Of a stretch of 64,000 bases of DNA, positions 62,288 to 64,000 are shown piece by piece. Where the stretch lies: the NCBI GenBank assembly GCA_020746835.1, contig JAGPNK010000003.1:2294001-2358000 (forward strand), given 5' to 3'. A model generated the notes under the pieces. The model had not been told where the DNA came from. It made no database searches and worked only from the letters and a program-made list of their open reading frames with translations. Position numbers and translations under genes: made by a program. The DNA comes from Stachybotrys elegans. Lineage: Eukaryota; Ascomycota; Sordariomycetes; Hypocreales; Stachybotryaceae. Position 1 is the stretch's first letter. Every line of letters begins with the position of its first letter.

Positions 62288-63640
62288 ATGGACGAGCTAC
62301 CGGCACCCTACACGGGCAAGACCGCTCTGCCTACGCAATGGACCGACAGATTTAGCCTCGCCGTCTTCACCCGCCTCTCCAATAACCGAACGCCTACCCC
62401 CGAGAGGAAGCGCAGAGGCTCCAACTCCAAGTCCAAGATCATCCTTCCTGGCATGCACGCCGTGAGCGACTTGAAGACGTCTTTCGATTTCCGCGATGGC
62501 GTCAGGGACCTGCAGAAGCACCGGTGGACGCTTTGGGATATCCAATACGCCGTTCTGATCGGCCTGTCGCTCTTCTCTCTCTCCATCGCTCCCTCAGCAC
62601 CGCTCCTCAAGACCTCGGCCGTCTTCGCAACCACGTGGATCATGCTCATGCCAGCCACTCGTCAGATCCTCTTGCCCTCGTCCCCCATATGGGTTTGGCT
62701 TCTGTACTTTTTCTGCAGCCGGTAAGCTCGAATCTACATGTTGCTCGAATCTTTGCTAATCCAGCTCAGCTTCATTCCTTACGAAGTGCGACCGCACATT
62801 TGGGTTCGGGTGCTGCCTGCCTTGGAAAACGTTCTGTACGGTGCCAACATCTCCAACATTCTCTCGGCGCATCAGCACCCCATCCTCGACATCTTGGCTT
62901 GGATTCCTTACGGACTGACGCACTTTGGCGCACCTCTCGTGTGCTCCATCATCTTCTTTATCTTCGGCGCCCCCGGAACCATGCCCGTATTTGCTCGCAC
63001 GTTCGGTTGGATGTCGATCCTCGGCGTCACGATCCAGCTCTTCTTTCCCTGCACACCTCCTTGGTTCGAGAACGAGAACGGCCTCATTCCCGCCGTCTAC
63101 GGCATGCACGGCTCCCCCGCTGGATTGGCTCGCGTTGACAAGATCCTCGGCTTTGACATGTACACTACCAACTTCACCAACGCACCCCTACCCTTCGGCG
63201 CGTTCCCTTCGTTGCACGCCGCCAACGCTGTTCTGGAAGCTCTCTTCATGACTCACTGCTTCCCTCAGTTCCGCACTCTCTGGATCGTCTACGCTGGATG
63301 GGTTTGGTGGGCAACCATGTATCTCAGCCACCACTACGCCATTGATCTCGTCGCTGGAGGTCTGATTGCTGCCGCCGCTTACTACTACTCCCGTACCTAC
63401 TGGCTCCCCCGCAGACAGGCCGACAAGACCATGCGCTGGGACTACGAGTACGTCGAGATTGGTGATCGTGACACGATTCCCGATGAGGAAGAGTCATCCT
63501 ATTTCGGCTTGGGGCTCATCGAGCCTAGAAGTGCCGGCTCAATGGACGGGTGGACCCTCTCCAGCAGATCCAGCTCAGCTAGCGGTATGATGAGCCCGGC
63601 AGTTTCCGACGATGCCTTTTCTTCTACCGCAAGTGTGTAA
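62288..63640 (+). CDS. AUR1: Inositol phosphorylceramide synthase AUR1
   Basis: Transfers phosphoinositol from phosphatidylinositol to ceramide in the Golgi; essential in yeast and the target of aureobasidin A. Exons 62288-62721 and 62770-63640 give 434 aa. Multiple TM segments flank the PAP2-like active site: GAFPSLHAANAVLEA (His nucleophile region) and YLSHHYAIDLVAGG (His/Asp). FTNAPLPFGAFPSLH is a family hallmark. The N-terminal cytosolic region is basic with a Thr-Pro-Glu-Arg-Lys patch. The C-terminal tail is Ser-rich and likely phosphorylated. A 48-nt intron splits the Arg codon after FFCSR. Start ATG 62288 follows CGCCCACG and fits the family N terminus. Confidence 0.95.
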
Positions 63641-64000
63641 GACGCTGGGCTTGGGCGTTTGGTTTAACCAATCGTAACACGACATGAGGCATCTGACGAC
63701 ATTCTAAAGCGTCATCCGACTTTACGATGACCCCTCCTTCGTCCGTCACCCATCGATTCCGACTCAGTTTTTATGCACACGAGCACGCCTTTTCAGTCGA
63801 CGCATGGTTCAGGTGTTGTGGCTCCATTTTCATCAGGATATAGCGACTTGTTCCGCATCGGTGCAACCATTTTTGGGTAACCCGGAGTCGATGTTCTTTT
63901 CGTCATTCCATTTTCCATCGCCCCATGAGCGACGGACCATTTTTAATCATGAGCCTGACGGACAACCTGCGACAACCGTCAACACAGTTGACGACTAATG
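63641..64000. other. AUR1 downstream DNA
   Basis: 360 bp of 3' flanking sequence; no coding signal. Confidence 0.6.

Overview
This window is nuclear DNA of a filamentous ascomycete. Genes on both strands carry short 45-70 nt introns with GT..AG ends and CTAAC/CTGAC-like branch sites. The gene families (several Zn2Cys6 regulators, MFS permeases, a fungal AUR1, RPA34 and GRC3, a DUF7708-like/NACHT protein, a THI4 with an intronic TPP riboswitch) point to Pezizomycotina. Protein flavour suggests Sordariomycetes, perhaps Hypocreales; that placement is inference.

Layout. 1-2895 shows no convincing gene. 2896-24700 is an accessory, metabolism-type block: a sugar/H+ symporter, a Zn2Cys6 regulator, a secreted thioredoxin-reductase-like flavoprotein, a bifunctional (class II + class I) diterpene synthase, a HAD phosphatase, a TTC1-type TPR co-chaperone, a second Zn2Cys6 regulator and a drug/polyamine-type MFS exporter. 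24701-27870 is gene-poor and repeat-rich, with a 15-nt minisatellite, a 35-nt direct repeat, a GGTCGT microsatellite and an ORF broken by one stop. 27876-42446 has two F-box proteins, a Rad5/HLTF-like SNF2 ATPase divergent from a STAND/NACHT protein with zinc fingers and a polyQ tail, an aromatic-amino-acid-decarboxylase-like PLP enzyme and an APH-kinase remnant. 42898-54601 has THI4 with its riboswitch, a third full-length Zn2Cys6 regulator, a phenol-2-monooxygenase-like flavoprotein with a nearby relic of a second copy, and GRC3. 55080-63640 has the RNA polymerase I subunit RPA34, a 5 kb stretch without recognisable genes, and AUR1.

How genes may work together. The diterpene synthase has a regulator, an oxidoreductase and transporters within about 12 kb. 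There is no visible GGPP synthase or P450, so it is either a minimal/orphan terpene locus or the edge of a cluster that ends here. The most distinctive regulatory object is the THI4 leader: a complete TPP aptamer inside an intron, plus a well-placed uORF whose spliced form ends on the THI4 start codon. The most distinctive protein is the NLR-like STAND protein, which shares a 373-bp promoter with a chromatin-remodelling ATPase.
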